A program made the translations under genes and the position numbers. A model generated the notes under the pieces. That model saw only the letters and a list, made by a program, of their open reading frames with translations. It ran no database searches and was not told the DNA's origin. This document shows, one piece after another, positions 12,271 through 21,023 of a stretch of 22,340 nucleotides of DNA. Source of the stretch: a virus; the IMG/VR virus record IMGVR_UViG_3300028706_000043, positions 1 through 22,340 of that record; one strand, written 5' to 3'. Position 1 is the stretch's first letter; each line of letters begins with the position of its first letter.

Positions 12271-14736
12271 TTACCCTTTTGGTTTCATGTTAGCAAGTGT
12301 TAATCTGTTTTCATTTGCTATTTCTTGTTTCTCAATTGAAGTATCAGCACGTAATTCTGCTAATTCTTCGTTTTGTTCAAGCTTTTCTTCATTTAAATTC
12401 TTAGCTTGAAGTAGTTTTGCTCTTTCAAGTTCTTGTTTAGCAGTTGTTTCTTCCTGTTTACGTTGATTCTCCATTGCTTTTAAATCAACTTCTCTTGATT
12501 TTAGTTTTAATAAAGGATCAGAATCAAATTGAGATGTAATTTCTTTTTCTTCCTTCATAAAATCGCCTGTCATCTCTGCAATCAATACTGCTTTTCTTGC
12601 TTCAATGCCTTGAGTCATCTCTTGCACCTGTTGTTGTGCTTGTGGATTGACTGCTGCTTGTTGCGCAAGTTGTTGTAGTTGTACCATTTGCTCTCTATAT
12701 TCTAATTGCACCTGTTCAGTTGCCATCAGACTAATATGTTCTAATATATTTTTTTGTATCGCAGCCATAACCGGTGGATTATTTCTAACTAAATTAGTTG
12801 ACATAAAATTTAAGTGAGCAGTAACATGTGCTCTGTGATCTTGTCCTGGAAATGCTTGAAATTGTTTTCCGCCTAATGCATCTATGTGTTCTAATGATGG
12901 ATCTTTAGGTGCTTTTGGTGGCGGTGGTGGTAAAATTCTATCAATATCTTTTATACCTAACGCTTCATACATTTTTCTAAATGCCATGTATGAATTATGT
13001 ATTTGTGGGTTTGACATTGCAAGTTGTAATCCAGTTTGAGCTAAAGATATTCTTTGACTCATTGAAAATATGTTTGGATCCGCAACAGGTAGTACATCTA
13101 CTTTGTCATCAAAATCTGTGACCTTAACGTTCTTTTGTCCACCAACAACATCGTAAGGATATTCTGGTGGTAAATAAGTAGCAAATACTTTTGCTAATAA
13201 TTTAAATTCATTCTTTAATGCCGAGTATAGTCGTTTATGGATTGCTGACATCACTCTTGAACCACGTTCTAAAAGAGCTACAGTCGTACCAACAGCTGCT
13301 TGTTGGTTCCCGTCACCGACCTGCATGTCAGCAATGGACGCGAATCTCTGTCCTGCTTGAACTACAGTTCCCATCAAAGCTAATAAAGTTTGTGATGGTT
13401 CCTTGTAAGGTAAAAATACAAATGCATCTTTTAAATTACCACCTGGAGTATCTACATCTTTAAATTCTCCTGGCTGTATTGGTGTTGCGTCATCTTTTAC
13501 TCTGACACCTCTTTGTTTAAATCCGGCTGGTAAGTTTGATAAAGTTCCAGCATCTAACAACTGACGGAGAGCCGACGTTGCTGTACGGCTCAATCCGCCA
13601 ATCATATGAATGAGTCCAAAACCATAAAATCCTAGTCCGGGCAGAAATTTGAAATGGACAAAATATTGGATTTTATTTTTAAGTGGATCATTGGGCGCAA
13701 AGTTTCGTCTTACGGACAAAACTTTTTGACTACCTTCTTCGATTGTAACGACGTAAGGTAATTTTATTTCTGTTGGTTCACCGTCTTGACCAACATCTTC
13801 AAAACCTTCTAAATCTAAATTAACGTGACATTCAAGTAATGTGTATAAAGTTTCTGCTCGTGCTGTTTTAGTAACACCTTCTAATTCACGTTCTTTGTCA
13901 GTAACTTTATCCGCGTCTGTTGCTGCTGAAGGTTTTGCTAATTCTATATCTGTATAAAAACCATTTACTTGTTGTTTACGTAAATCGTTTTCAGAAATTT
14001 TAATAACATGAATGACTGCTTCCGCATCGTCTAATGAAGTTGCTGTATAAGGTACAACAAGATCATCTGCGGGAACAAATTTTGATACAGCTCGTCCTAA
14101 TAAATCATCATAATAAACTTTTTTAAATGTTGAACCTGCAAGAGGTAAATGAAATAACATTTGATCAAATTCTGGTTCGTATTCTTTCATCTGATCCATC
14201 AATTGATAATTCATGAAATCTTTTACTCTTTGAGATTGTTGTTCTTTTAATGGACTCGATACACCTAGCATTTGTGTTCTAACTGGACCATCTGCTGGTA
14301 ATAATTCTTTATAAGCTAATGCTTGAAACTGAGTTACAGCTTCTGCTAATACAGGGTGAGTTGCACCTGATGCTCCTTGAAAAGGTTCATTACGATTATC
14401 GTATTTAAAACCTAAAAGATCTAAACCATTGATATAAGATTGTTCCCAATCTTTTCTTGATGATTTATAATCTTGGTAATCTGATCTAATTTTTGATCCA
14501 ATGGGATCTAAAATTTCTTCTGATAATATATCTGCTAAGTTATCAAAGTGCGATTGCGAACCTACTTGGTTCACGGCATTTGGATCAAAATCAATAGTCG
14601 CACCACCATCTTCTTCTGGTATTACTTCTACGGGTCCTTGTTGTTGTTCTTGCTCCGTAATATCGACTTCTTGTTCCGGCCCAGGAACATTTAATTGAGT
14701 ACGAGTATTCGGGAGACCTTTTTCAATATCTGCCAT
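12271..14736 (-). CDS. Portal protein (821 aa)
   Basis: This is the dodecameric ring at the packaging vertex. It is a long podovirus-type portal: an acidic N-terminus with PNAVNQVGSQ, a conserved core from about residue 75 to 600 with KIRSDYQDYKSSRKDWEQSY, NEPFQGASGATHPVLAEA and LPLAGSTFKKVYYD. A further strong region is FLPGLGFYGFGLIHMIGGLSRTATSALRQLLDAG (364-397). Conserved motifs include PSQTLLALMGTVVQAGQRFASI and QQAAVGTTVALLERGSRVMS. A PPPPPK block (603-608) leads to a Gln-rich helical C-terminus (670-815), probably the DNA-facing barrel or coiled-coil crown, as in P22-like portals. AGGAG 6 nt before the ATG supports the start. It follows the 731-aa gene by 8 nt. Confidence 0.85.
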   Translation of the reverse strand: MADIEKGLPNTRTQLNVPGPEQEVDITEQEQQQGPVEVIPEEDGGATIDFDPNAVNQVGSQSHFDNLADILSEEILDPIGSKIRSDYQDYKSSRKDWEQSYINGLDLLGFKYDNRNEPFQGASGATHPVLAEAVTQFQALAYKELLPADGPVRTQMLGVSSPLKEQQSQRVKDFMNYQLMDQMKEYEPEFDQMLFHLPLAGSTFKKVYYDDLLGRAVSKFVPADDLVVPYTATSLDDAEAVIHVIKISENDLRKQQVNGFYTDIELAKPSAATDADKVTDKERELEGVTKTARAETLYTLLECHVNLDLEGFEDVGQDGEPTEIKLPYVVTIEEGSQKVLSVRRNFAPNDPLKNKIQYFVHFKFLPGLGFYGFGLIHMIGGLSRTATSALRQLLDAGTLSNLPAGFKQRGVRVKDDATPIQPGEFKDVDTPGGNLKDAFVFLPYKEPSQTLLALMGTVVQAGQRFASIADMQVGDGNQQAAVGTTVALLERGSRVMSAIHKRLYSALKNEFKLLAKVFATYLPPEYPYDVVGGQKNVKVTDFDDKVDVLPVADPNIFSMSQRISLAQTGLQLAMSNPQIHNSYMAFRKMYEALGIKDIDRILPPPPPKAPKDPSLEHIDALGGKQFQAFPGQDHRAHVTAHLNFMSTNLVRNNPPVMAAIQKNILEHISLMATEQVQLEYREQMVQLQQLAQQAAVNPQAQQQVQEMTQGIEARKAVLIAEMTGDFMKEEKEITSQFDSDPLLKLKSREVDLKAMENQRKQEETTAKQELERAKLLQAKNLNEEKLEQNEELAELRADTSIEKQEIANENRLTLANMKPKG

Positions 14737-14744
14737 TTATTCTC

Positions 14745-16940
14745 CTATGATTTTTTACCATTGATTAATATAGAACGCAACCCTTGTCTTTCAGGTGGAA
14801 TCTCACTTGGTTTACGTATTCCAGTTATACCACCACCCATATAACCTGCTCTGCCTCCTGATGCTCCTTCAAATAAATAACCTAAATCGTCAGACCTTTC
14901 ATAAAGACCTGACATTGCTTCTTTTGGTAGAGGAATATTTGGATCTTGTAATTGTTCCCATGTTAAATAATTTCTTTTTTTGTTTATTTCTGCTACTTGT
15001 TCAGGAGAACCATATTCTAATAAACCAGCCGTAGGATTAAATATATTCCAATTTCCTGGCCAAAGATTATAAAATGCTTCACCAAAACCAGAACTATAAG
15101 GATGAACATATCTAGCTTTATCTTCATAATCCCCTTTTCCTTGAGCTATTAATTCTTTTCTTACTTTATCTTCTGCCACGTTATAAGTAGATGTAAAACC
15201 TATATTTATATCTTCCTGTGTTATTTGACTTACATCTTTTCCAGTTTGTTCAGAAATATTAGACATATAGTTAGTCCATAAATTATCTTGTTTTTTATTT
15301 GCCAAAGCTAGTTGTTTTTCCGCATTTTTAAATTGATCAAACGCCATTTTTCCTTGAGCACCTGAAAGATTTGTATATAAATCTGTACCTTTTAATTTTT
15401 CCCAATTCTCAGATTCTTTTTGAAAACCTGGAAGATTATACTCTCTTCTTTCAATATCCTGTTGATTTGCAGATAAATCTAAAGTCTGTTGTAAATTCTC
15501 AAGTTGTAAATCTGAATATCCCATTTCTTTCGCTGTTTCTATTAAATTACTATGTGTCGTTCCAAAATCTTTAAAAATGAAAGCTTTATCCAATGCTTCC
15601 CCAAACGGAATTCCTTTAGCACTTGAAGCCCATGTATCTAAACCTACATACCAAACTTCACCGCCAATCCAACTAAACGGATTAGCAATCCCTAACTTTC
15701 TAATATTTTTAACTATTCCTCTTGCTGCACTTTTAACTTTGTTAGGATTTTCTTTTAAAAGTTTTTGATAAATTGATTTATACTTCTCACCCCCAGCAAT
15801 TTTTATAAATTCATCTGGATTACTTTGAACCAGTGCCATTCCACATTTCTTAGTTGCAAAACCAATTCTTCCACCCCCTGCAACTAAGTTAGAACACACG
15901 TCATCAATATTTATCCCTAGCTTTTTAAAAAGTTTAGCTTGAGCTTCTGCTGCGGTTTTATTTCTACTGTTTTGAAGATGGGTTTTAAAAGATGTTTTTC
16001 CTTTAGGGGTTGATAAATCTTTTAAAATTTGTTTCTTAGACTCTGCTCTCTCGAAATTTTTTCGTTCTTCACCACTCATCTCTATATATTTTTTATTTTC
16101 ACCCTCAATACCAGAAAAACTCATTTTATAATTTCCAGCTTTATTTTTAAATACTCCGGTTTCTGTATCAACTTGAAAGTAACCAATTTGACCTTTATAT
16201 TCAGGGCCTAATTTTTGAATAGCATTTTTAACATTTAGCTTCGCTTCACCATTTAATATTTCTAATCGTTTTTTATAACCTTCGGGTTTATTTTTAATTA
16301 AAAGTTCTTGTTTCTCAGCAATCTTCTGCCCAATTTCATTAAAACCTTCTAACTTTCTATTCATTTTGGCATCGATTTTAAAAGTTGTTTGAGTTCCAGG
16401 AGGAGCTGATTCAATTAAAGGATAAACGTGACTAAACTGTGTTCCAGTCTGACCTTGACCTATCATCGAGATATTAGAACCTTGAACTTTTTTTATTTTG
16501 TCGGATCTTACTATATTTGCTTTGTTCTTAGGAACATAACTATGTTTACCTTCAAATTGAGCGTCTATACCCAACTTTTTCAGCTCCCTATATTCTTTGT
16601 CAGTTATAATATTCTCATCAACTAAATCTTGATAATTATAATTTTTATATTTTGGATCGTTTATTCTTTCTGTTAATATTTCAATATATTCAGGATTTTT
16701 TAAACTTTTTTTATGTTGATTCTTACCTGGGTTTTTAGACCACCAGTTTGAGTGTGCATTTCCTCCGGGATAAATATGCCCAGTCTTTTTATTATAGACC
16801 TTACTTGTATCACCATTATACCCGGGCCGTGATCCGTCAACCGTGTTTTGTACTAATTGACCTTCAGAATACATGTTCCGTGGTTCTTTGTCCCCGTACA
16901 TTTCTTGCATCTTGTCAATGTAATCTAGTATACTTCTCAT
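14745..16940 (-). CDS. Large GGR-motif protein of unknown function (731 aa)
   Basis: No function is assigned. It is Lys/Asn-rich. The N-terminal part (1-150) has a GSRPGYNGD motif (36-44) and a segment IYPGGNAHSNWWSKNP. The middle (about 175-300) has the pattern TTFKIDAKMNRKLEGFNEIG and GYFQVDTETGVFKNKAG. At 349-366 two Cys flank a GGGRIGF motif. A helical, partly hydrophobic region follows (about 400-460: IRKLGIANPFSWIGGEVWYV and FGEALDKAF), with more helix to 600. The C-terminus ends in ASGGRAGYMGGGITGIRKP and a short tail. I recall related proteins in pelagic phages between terminase and portal. It starts on an ATGA overlap with the 834-aa gene. It may be packaged or ejected; this is inference. 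Confidence 0.7.
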   Translation of the reverse strand: MRSILDYIDKMQEMYGDKEPRNMYSEGQLVQNTVDGSRPGYNGDTSKVYNKKTGHIYPGGNAHSNWWSKNPGKNQHKKSLKNPEYIEILTERINDPKYKNYNYQDLVDENIITDKEYRELKKLGIDAQFEGKHSYVPKNKANIVRSDKIKKVQGSNISMIGQGQTGTQFSHVYPLIESAPPGTQTTFKIDAKMNRKLEGFNEIGQKIAEKQELLIKNKPEGYKKRLEILNGEAKLNVKNAIQKLGPEYKGQIGYFQVDTETGVFKNKAGNYKMSFSGIEGENKKYIEMSGEERKNFERAESKKQILKDLSTPKGKTSFKTHLQNSRNKTAAEAQAKLFKKLGINIDDVCSNLVAGGGRIGFATKKCGMALVQSNPDEFIKIAGGEKYKSIYQKLLKENPNKVKSAARGIVKNIRKLGIANPFSWIGGEVWYVGLDTWASSAKGIPFGEALDKAFIFKDFGTTHSNLIETAKEMGYSDLQLENLQQTLDLSANQQDIERREYNLPGFQKESENWEKLKGTDLYTNLSGAQGKMAFDQFKNAEKQLALANKKQDNLWTNYMSNISEQTGKDVSQITQEDINIGFTSTYNVAEDKVRKELIAQGKGDYEDKARYVHPYSSGFGEAFYNLWPGNWNIFNPTAGLLEYGSPEQVAEINKKRNYLTWEQLQDPNIPLPKEAMSGLYERSDDLGYLFEGASGGRAGYMGGGITGIRKPSEIPPERQGLRSILINGKKS

Positions 16941-19441
16941 TCGCCCAACATTCCAGCTAAACCGCCCCCGGATAACGGAACACGGCCACCGGATGCTTTT
17001 TCTATTTCTTTTGTGCTAAATTTTACATAATCATCATCAAACACAGATCCTTCATTAACAACTTCATCTGGTACACCTTGTTCAATATTTTTCATTTTAC
17101 CATCACCATCTGGTGTTGCAGTAAACTCTTCATATTCTTCAACTTTTGCAGATTTCTTTTTTCCAATTTTAGTTGGAACTTCGTCTACTTTGTAACTCAT
17201 ATAAACATCTTCAGCGATGTCGTTATTCTTTTTTATAATTTCTATGTTGCCTGCAAAGTCTTCTTCCATTGTGTAATCTTTATATTTTTTAGATATGGCT
17301 TTATCTTGAGTTGCTAGTGCATCATCACCCATCATTTTAATTTTATCTACCAATTTAAAGAAGTACGGAGGAGGGGTCCCGGATCCTGCAGATTTAATAA
17401 CTTCTTTTGCAGCTTGTTTTTTACCACCACCTTTTAATAAACCAAATAATCCTGATTTAGCAGCACCGATTCCTGCGCCAGTTCCCGCCATCCATTTTAA
17501 GAATGCACGTCTACCAAAACCAAATTTTTGTCTTGCCATAAGTCCTTCTTTGTATCCGGTTCTTCCTCTGCCAGTTTTATTAGAAAAATTTTGATTAGTA
17601 CCTGTATTTTGAGAAGCAAAACCTCCTGAAGTTATACCGGCATTTCTATATACTTGTGGGTTCTTTGCCATTGCTCTAGCCGCCGTTGCAGCTTCTCTTG
17701 ATCTTTGCGCTTGTTTAGCTGCCGCTGCTTGCTGTGCTGCTGCTTGTTTAGCTAATTCTGTTTCTCTTATTTGTTTAAAAGTATCGGCTTGTTTTTGTTT
17801 TCTTTTAAATAATGCTTCTTTAGCCATCATTGCTTTCATATCAAAACCATCAATTTCATCTGCGTTTACAGGTGCAGCGTCAAATAAAAAACCAAGTCCC
17901 CCTAATAATTTTGGTGCCAATGTGTTTACACTTTTTTTTACAGCTGTTGTTCCAGTATTTAATAATCTTTGGAAAGTTGGAGAATTAGGATATTTCAACT
18001 TCATTCTTTCAAAAGCATTCATTCCTTTAGTTGCTTGGGTAGGACTACTTACTATTTCTTTGCCAAAAGAAATTCCAGATTTATTAAAACCTCCTCCAAT
18101 TGGAGAAGTTAAATTTTTTGCAGATGTAACTACACCAAGTTTTGATGGTCCATATCTTGAAGCAACATTTATATTTGGTGATGTAAATACATTGCCTTTC
18201 CCGGCCCATGTTGGAACTGTACCTCCTTTAAATCCTGACTTTGCTATAGCATCAGCAATTGCAGGACTTGTTCCATGATATCCTAGATTTACAGTCGAAC
18301 TTAATCCAGCATACGATCCCGCTTCATCCACTAAACCTCTTTTAGGTTTAGCAACCGTGGATTCCGTTCTCTCACCCAGTAATCCTGCAACACCGCCGTC
18401 TGCAAAAGGTTTTTTAAAACCAATATTAAAACCACTTGGTCCAACGCCCGCTACAAATGATGAATCTGTTTTAGGATTAAATCTACTGATACCTACTCTT
18501 GCATCTTTGGGATTAATAATACTATTATTAAAATCATTTATAATATTTCCAGTTTGTTCTCCTTTTATATTATCCATAAATCCACCATAAAGGCTATAAT
18601 CTATTGGTTGATATTTTTTTAATGGATCTTCTTCTGGAAGATTTATTGTTTGTAATTCAATATACGCTTCTATTTTTTCTCTTAATTTTTTTTCATCTTC
18701 TAATTCTTTTTTAGTTTTCTTTTTTCTTTTAGGTCCTATAAAAACATCTTCTCCATCTTTATATCCTGTTCTACCGCCGTCGGCCATGTCTTCTGGATCA
18801 ATAGGTATATCTCTTTCAAAGATATGATCTTCTGTTTCTTTTAATATTTTTTTAGATTCTTCTGGTGTTAAATTTTTATATACGCCTTTTCTACCAATTA
18901 CAGAATTTGCTTCTTTCATCGCGTCCATTGGTTCCATATTTTTTATATTTTTAATAATGTTGTCAGCACTACCTACTTCTTCTGCAAAAGGTTTACCAAA
19001 ATCTGTTTTAATAACATTTTTGCCAGATTGTCTATCTAACATGTTAAATAAATCGTTTGTAATACCTTTTCCTTCAGAAGAAGATGCATCTATAACTTTT
19101 GCTTTTGGTTTTATTAAAGATTTTAGCAAGACTCTACCTTCAGGAGTGCCTTTAATGCTTTCCATGAATCTTCTACCTTCAGGACTATCTATCTGATAAT
19201 TCCATTCATTAATCGTTGGTCCTTTAGGTTTATTAAGTTCAATTAAATATTTAAGTTCTTGTTCAGACATTTTATCTATGTCTTGACCTTGGCTTTTAGC
19301 AGACTCTACCCATTTCTTAACTGTATTATCAACATCCCTTACTAAATTTTTATTAATAGACATGATACCCTCATGTTGAAAAGGCGCAGATTTCTTCATC
19401 GCTTGCTTCATTAATAATCTTCTAAGTATTGATATTGACAT
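16937..19441 (-). CDS. Large modular GGR-motif protein with ADP-ribosyltransferase-like segment (834 aa)
   Basis: No family is established. Modules in order: a Lys/Glu-rich N-terminal part (1-215); a GGRTGYKDG motif (222-230); a charged linker with KRKKKTKKELEDEKK; a GGVAGLLGE motif (349-357). A segment at 380-470 follows whose pattern NLGYHGTSPAIADAIAKSGF ... NVFTSPNINVASRYG ... GKEIVSSP resembles ADP-ribosyltransferases (candidate H389, Y430, E462). Then come an Ala/Gln-rich helix (565-592), GRTGYKEG (626-633), a twin-arginine-like segment FGRRAFLKWMAGTGAGIGAA (642-661), a domain beginning PPYFFKLVDKIKMMGDDAL (690-709), and a terminal SGGRVPLSGGGLAGMLGE. It is coupled to terminase by a 1-nt overlap (TAATG) with no clear RBS. 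It may be a virion-carried effector; this is a hypothesis. Confidence 0.7.
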   Translation of the reverse strand: MSISILRRLLMKQAMKKSAPFQHEGIMSINKNLVRDVDNTVKKWVESAKSQGQDIDKMSEQELKYLIELNKPKGPTINEWNYQIDSPEGRRFMESIKGTPEGRVLLKSLIKPKAKVIDASSSEGKGITNDLFNMLDRQSGKNVIKTDFGKPFAEEVGSADNIIKNIKNMEPMDAMKEANSVIGRKGVYKNLTPEESKKILKETEDHIFERDIPIDPEDMADGGRTGYKDGEDVFIGPKRKKKTKKELEDEKKLREKIEAYIELQTINLPEEDPLKKYQPIDYSLYGGFMDNIKGEQTGNIINDFNNSIINPKDARVGISRFNPKTDSSFVAGVGPSGFNIGFKKPFADGGVAGLLGERTESTVAKPKRGLVDEAGSYAGLSSTVNLGYHGTSPAIADAIAKSGFKGGTVPTWAGKGNVFTSPNINVASRYGPSKLGVVTSAKNLTSPIGGGFNKSGISFGKEIVSSPTQATKGMNAFERMKLKYPNSPTFQRLLNTGTTAVKKSVNTLAPKLLGGLGFLFDAAPVNADEIDGFDMKAMMAKEALFKRKQKQADTFKQIRETELAKQAAAQQAAAAKQAQRSREAATAARAMAKNPQVYRNAGITSGGFASQNTGTNQNFSNKTGRGRTGYKEGLMARQKFGFGRRAFLKWMAGTGAGIGAAKSGLFGLLKGGGKKQAAKEVIKSAGSGTPPPYFFKLVDKIKMMGDDALATQDKAISKKYKDYTMEEDFAGNIEIIKKNNDIAEDVYMSYKVDEVPTKIGKKKSAKVEEYEEFTATPDGDGKMKNIEQGVPDEVVNEGSVFDDDYVKFSTKEIEKASGGRVPLSGGGLAGMLGE
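18032..18304 (-). other. ADP-ribosyltransferase-like segment within the 834-aa protein
   Basis: Residues about 380-470. The order beta-strand-HGT, helix AIADAIAKSGF, Gly-rich loop, VFTSPN-x-ASRY-G, and a later KEIV-SSPxQ is the order seen in PARP/diphtheria-toxin-like (H-Y-E) ADP-ribosyltransferases. There H and Y hold NAD and E is catalytic. I assign H389, Y430 and E462 by position only. The match is visual, with no alignment score. Confidence 0.45.
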
Positions 19442-20922
19442 TAATAATAAACTCTTTTTCTAGGCGTTGATTTTTCTTCTACATAATCCTCGGGGTGAGA
19501 GATAAAACCTCCCTGTCTGAATCGCATAACAGCCATAGTCATAGCATCAACTAAGTCATCATGATCACCGTGTGGAAATGCTGCGCATTCCTCAATTACT
19601 TCCTCCGCGAATCTCTGTTCTGGTGCCCAAATCATTCCAGATTCAAACAAAGGCGCACACGAATTTACTCTTACATGCTTATCATTTCCACGGCTTGGTG
19701 TAAAGGTAGAAACGGGAATATCCATTTGTCTTAATTCATGAGTAAGTGGTGTACCCGATGCTTTTTGTTCAACGATCACGGATTCTGGATTCCAATATTT
19801 ATATTGTTCTAAAGCTCTTCTTCTTAACTCTGGAAACTCCATACGCTCTTTTATAGCATCTAACAAGATTAAATTGGCAGGTGAGTCTTCATTTGGATAA
19901 AAAACACCCCACGTTGTAATTGCGCTAAAGTCAGCAGTTTCTTTTTTAAGAAAAGCGGTGTCATAAGACTGTATGACATGATGAAGTTGTGGAATCCAAT
20001 CTTCTTTCCATCTACGCCACCATTCACGTTTAATTAACGCACCTTCTTCCGAAGTTGGCTTTTGCATCCATTGCGCGTTCCATTTACCAACTGGTAATGT
20101 TGCTTTAACTTTCTCTAACTCATCTAATTTCCAATATTCAGGCCAAACCGGTTTTTCTTTTCCTGGTTCGTGGTCCATGATTGCTGGAAACTCGACCACG
20201 TCCCATTGATCGCCTTTAACGTCTTTTTGATTTTTTAATAGAACTCCCGTTAAATCTTTTTTACTCCATCTTGTCATAACGAGCACAATTTTACCTCCCG
20301 GCTGTAATCTTTGTCTTGGACCTGATGTATACCAGTCATAAGCCGACTCTAATGCAGTTGCAGATAACGCATCTTGCTCAGAATGGGGATCGTCAATAAT
20401 TAATAGGTCAGCACCCCGTCCAGTGATTGCTCCACCGACACCTGCAGCGAAGTACTCGCCGCCTTGTGCTGTTTCCCACCTCCCAGCAGCTTTACTATCT
20501 TCTTGTAATGTAGTTTCAAATATTTTTCGGTATTCATCACTATCAATTAAGTGTTTTGCTTTACGACCAAATCTTACTGCTAGTTCTCCTGTGTGCGTGA
20601 CTTGAATAATTTTTAATTTTGGATCACGGCCCACCATCCAGGCAGGAAGTAGAAAAGAGGCAAACTCAGATTTTGTATGTCTTGGTGGCATGTTGACAAT
20701 TAGTCTATTTATTTTTCCTGTAGCCAAATCATTAAATTTTTTTGCAATAATTCTGTGGTGCGCACCTTCAATGAACTCGGGCCACGTACATTTGACAAAG
20801 GACATGAAGTCTTCTCTTGCTTTATTTTGTATTTTTCTTTCAGCATGCATTACTTGCAGCGTTTTAAATTCTCTTCTTACATCAGCAGGTAATTTACTTA
20901 TGTCTATCTGGTTTAAATTCAT
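19441..20922 (-). CDS. terL: Terminase large subunit (493 aa)
   Basis: This is the ATPase-nuclease motor that packages DNA into the prohead. The ATPase domain contains a Walker A variant PPRHTKSE (79-86), a Walker B LLIIDDPH (173-180), and VLVMTRWS (213-220), a coupling-type motif. The nuclease domain shows SYDTAF (D321), VEQKASG (E385) and HGDHDDLVDAM (D453/D455/D456/D459). The length of 493 aa is normal for complete TerL. No RBS precedes the ATG: an AT-rich run lies there (AAAAATTTTT), so initiation may be leader-dependent or the level low. The next possible Met is at residue 25. It heads the structural cluster, and its stop overlaps the next ATG by 1 nt. No small terminase subunit was recognised upstream. 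Confidence 0.92.
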   Translation of the reverse strand: MNLNQIDISKLPADVRREFKTLQVMHAERKIQNKAREDFMSFVKCTWPEFIEGAHHRIIAKKFNDLATGKINRLIVNMPPRHTKSEFASFLLPAWMVGRDPKLKIIQVTHTGELAVRFGRKAKHLIDSDEYRKIFETTLQEDSKAAGRWETAQGGEYFAAGVGGAITGRGADLLIIDDPHSEQDALSATALESAYDWYTSGPRQRLQPGGKIVLVMTRWSKKDLTGVLLKNQKDVKGDQWDVVEFPAIMDHEPGKEKPVWPEYWKLDELEKVKATLPVGKWNAQWMQKPTSEEGALIKREWWRRWKEDWIPQLHHVIQSYDTAFLKKETADFSAITTWGVFYPNEDSPANLILLDAIKERMEFPELRRRALEQYKYWNPESVIVEQKASGTPLTHELRQMDIPVSTFTPSRGNDKHVRVNSCAPLFESGMIWAPEQRFAEEVIEECAAFPHGDHDDLVDAMTMAVMRFRQGGFISHPEDYVEEKSTPRKRVYY

Positions 20923-21003
20923 AAAAATTTTTTATAATTTTTTTTGCATCAATATAGATGTTTAAAATGAATTTAGCACCATTAAACCTCTAAATCAAGC
21001 AAT

Positions 21004-21018
21004 ACAACCTGAAGTTGT
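21004..21018 (-). other. Small hairpin in the terminase leader
   Basis: ACAAC and GTTGT form a 5-bp stem with a 5-nt loop (21004-21008 with 21014-21018). It lies just downstream of the promoter candidate at 21029-21057 and about 80 nt before the terminase ATG, so it would be part of the leader RNA. It is weak on its own. Confidence 0.3.
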
Positions 21019-21023
21019 GGGAC

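Noticed and set aside
16910-16925. Other TTGACA matches, such as in the start of the 731-aa gene and near 5740
   Set aside because: No acceptable -10 at 15-19 nt and they are within coding sequence.
17922-18278. 118-aa plus-strand frame opposite the 834-aa gene
   Set aside because: No RBS or recognisable domain. It is opposite the ADP-ribosyltransferase-like part of a gene that is coupled to its neighbours.
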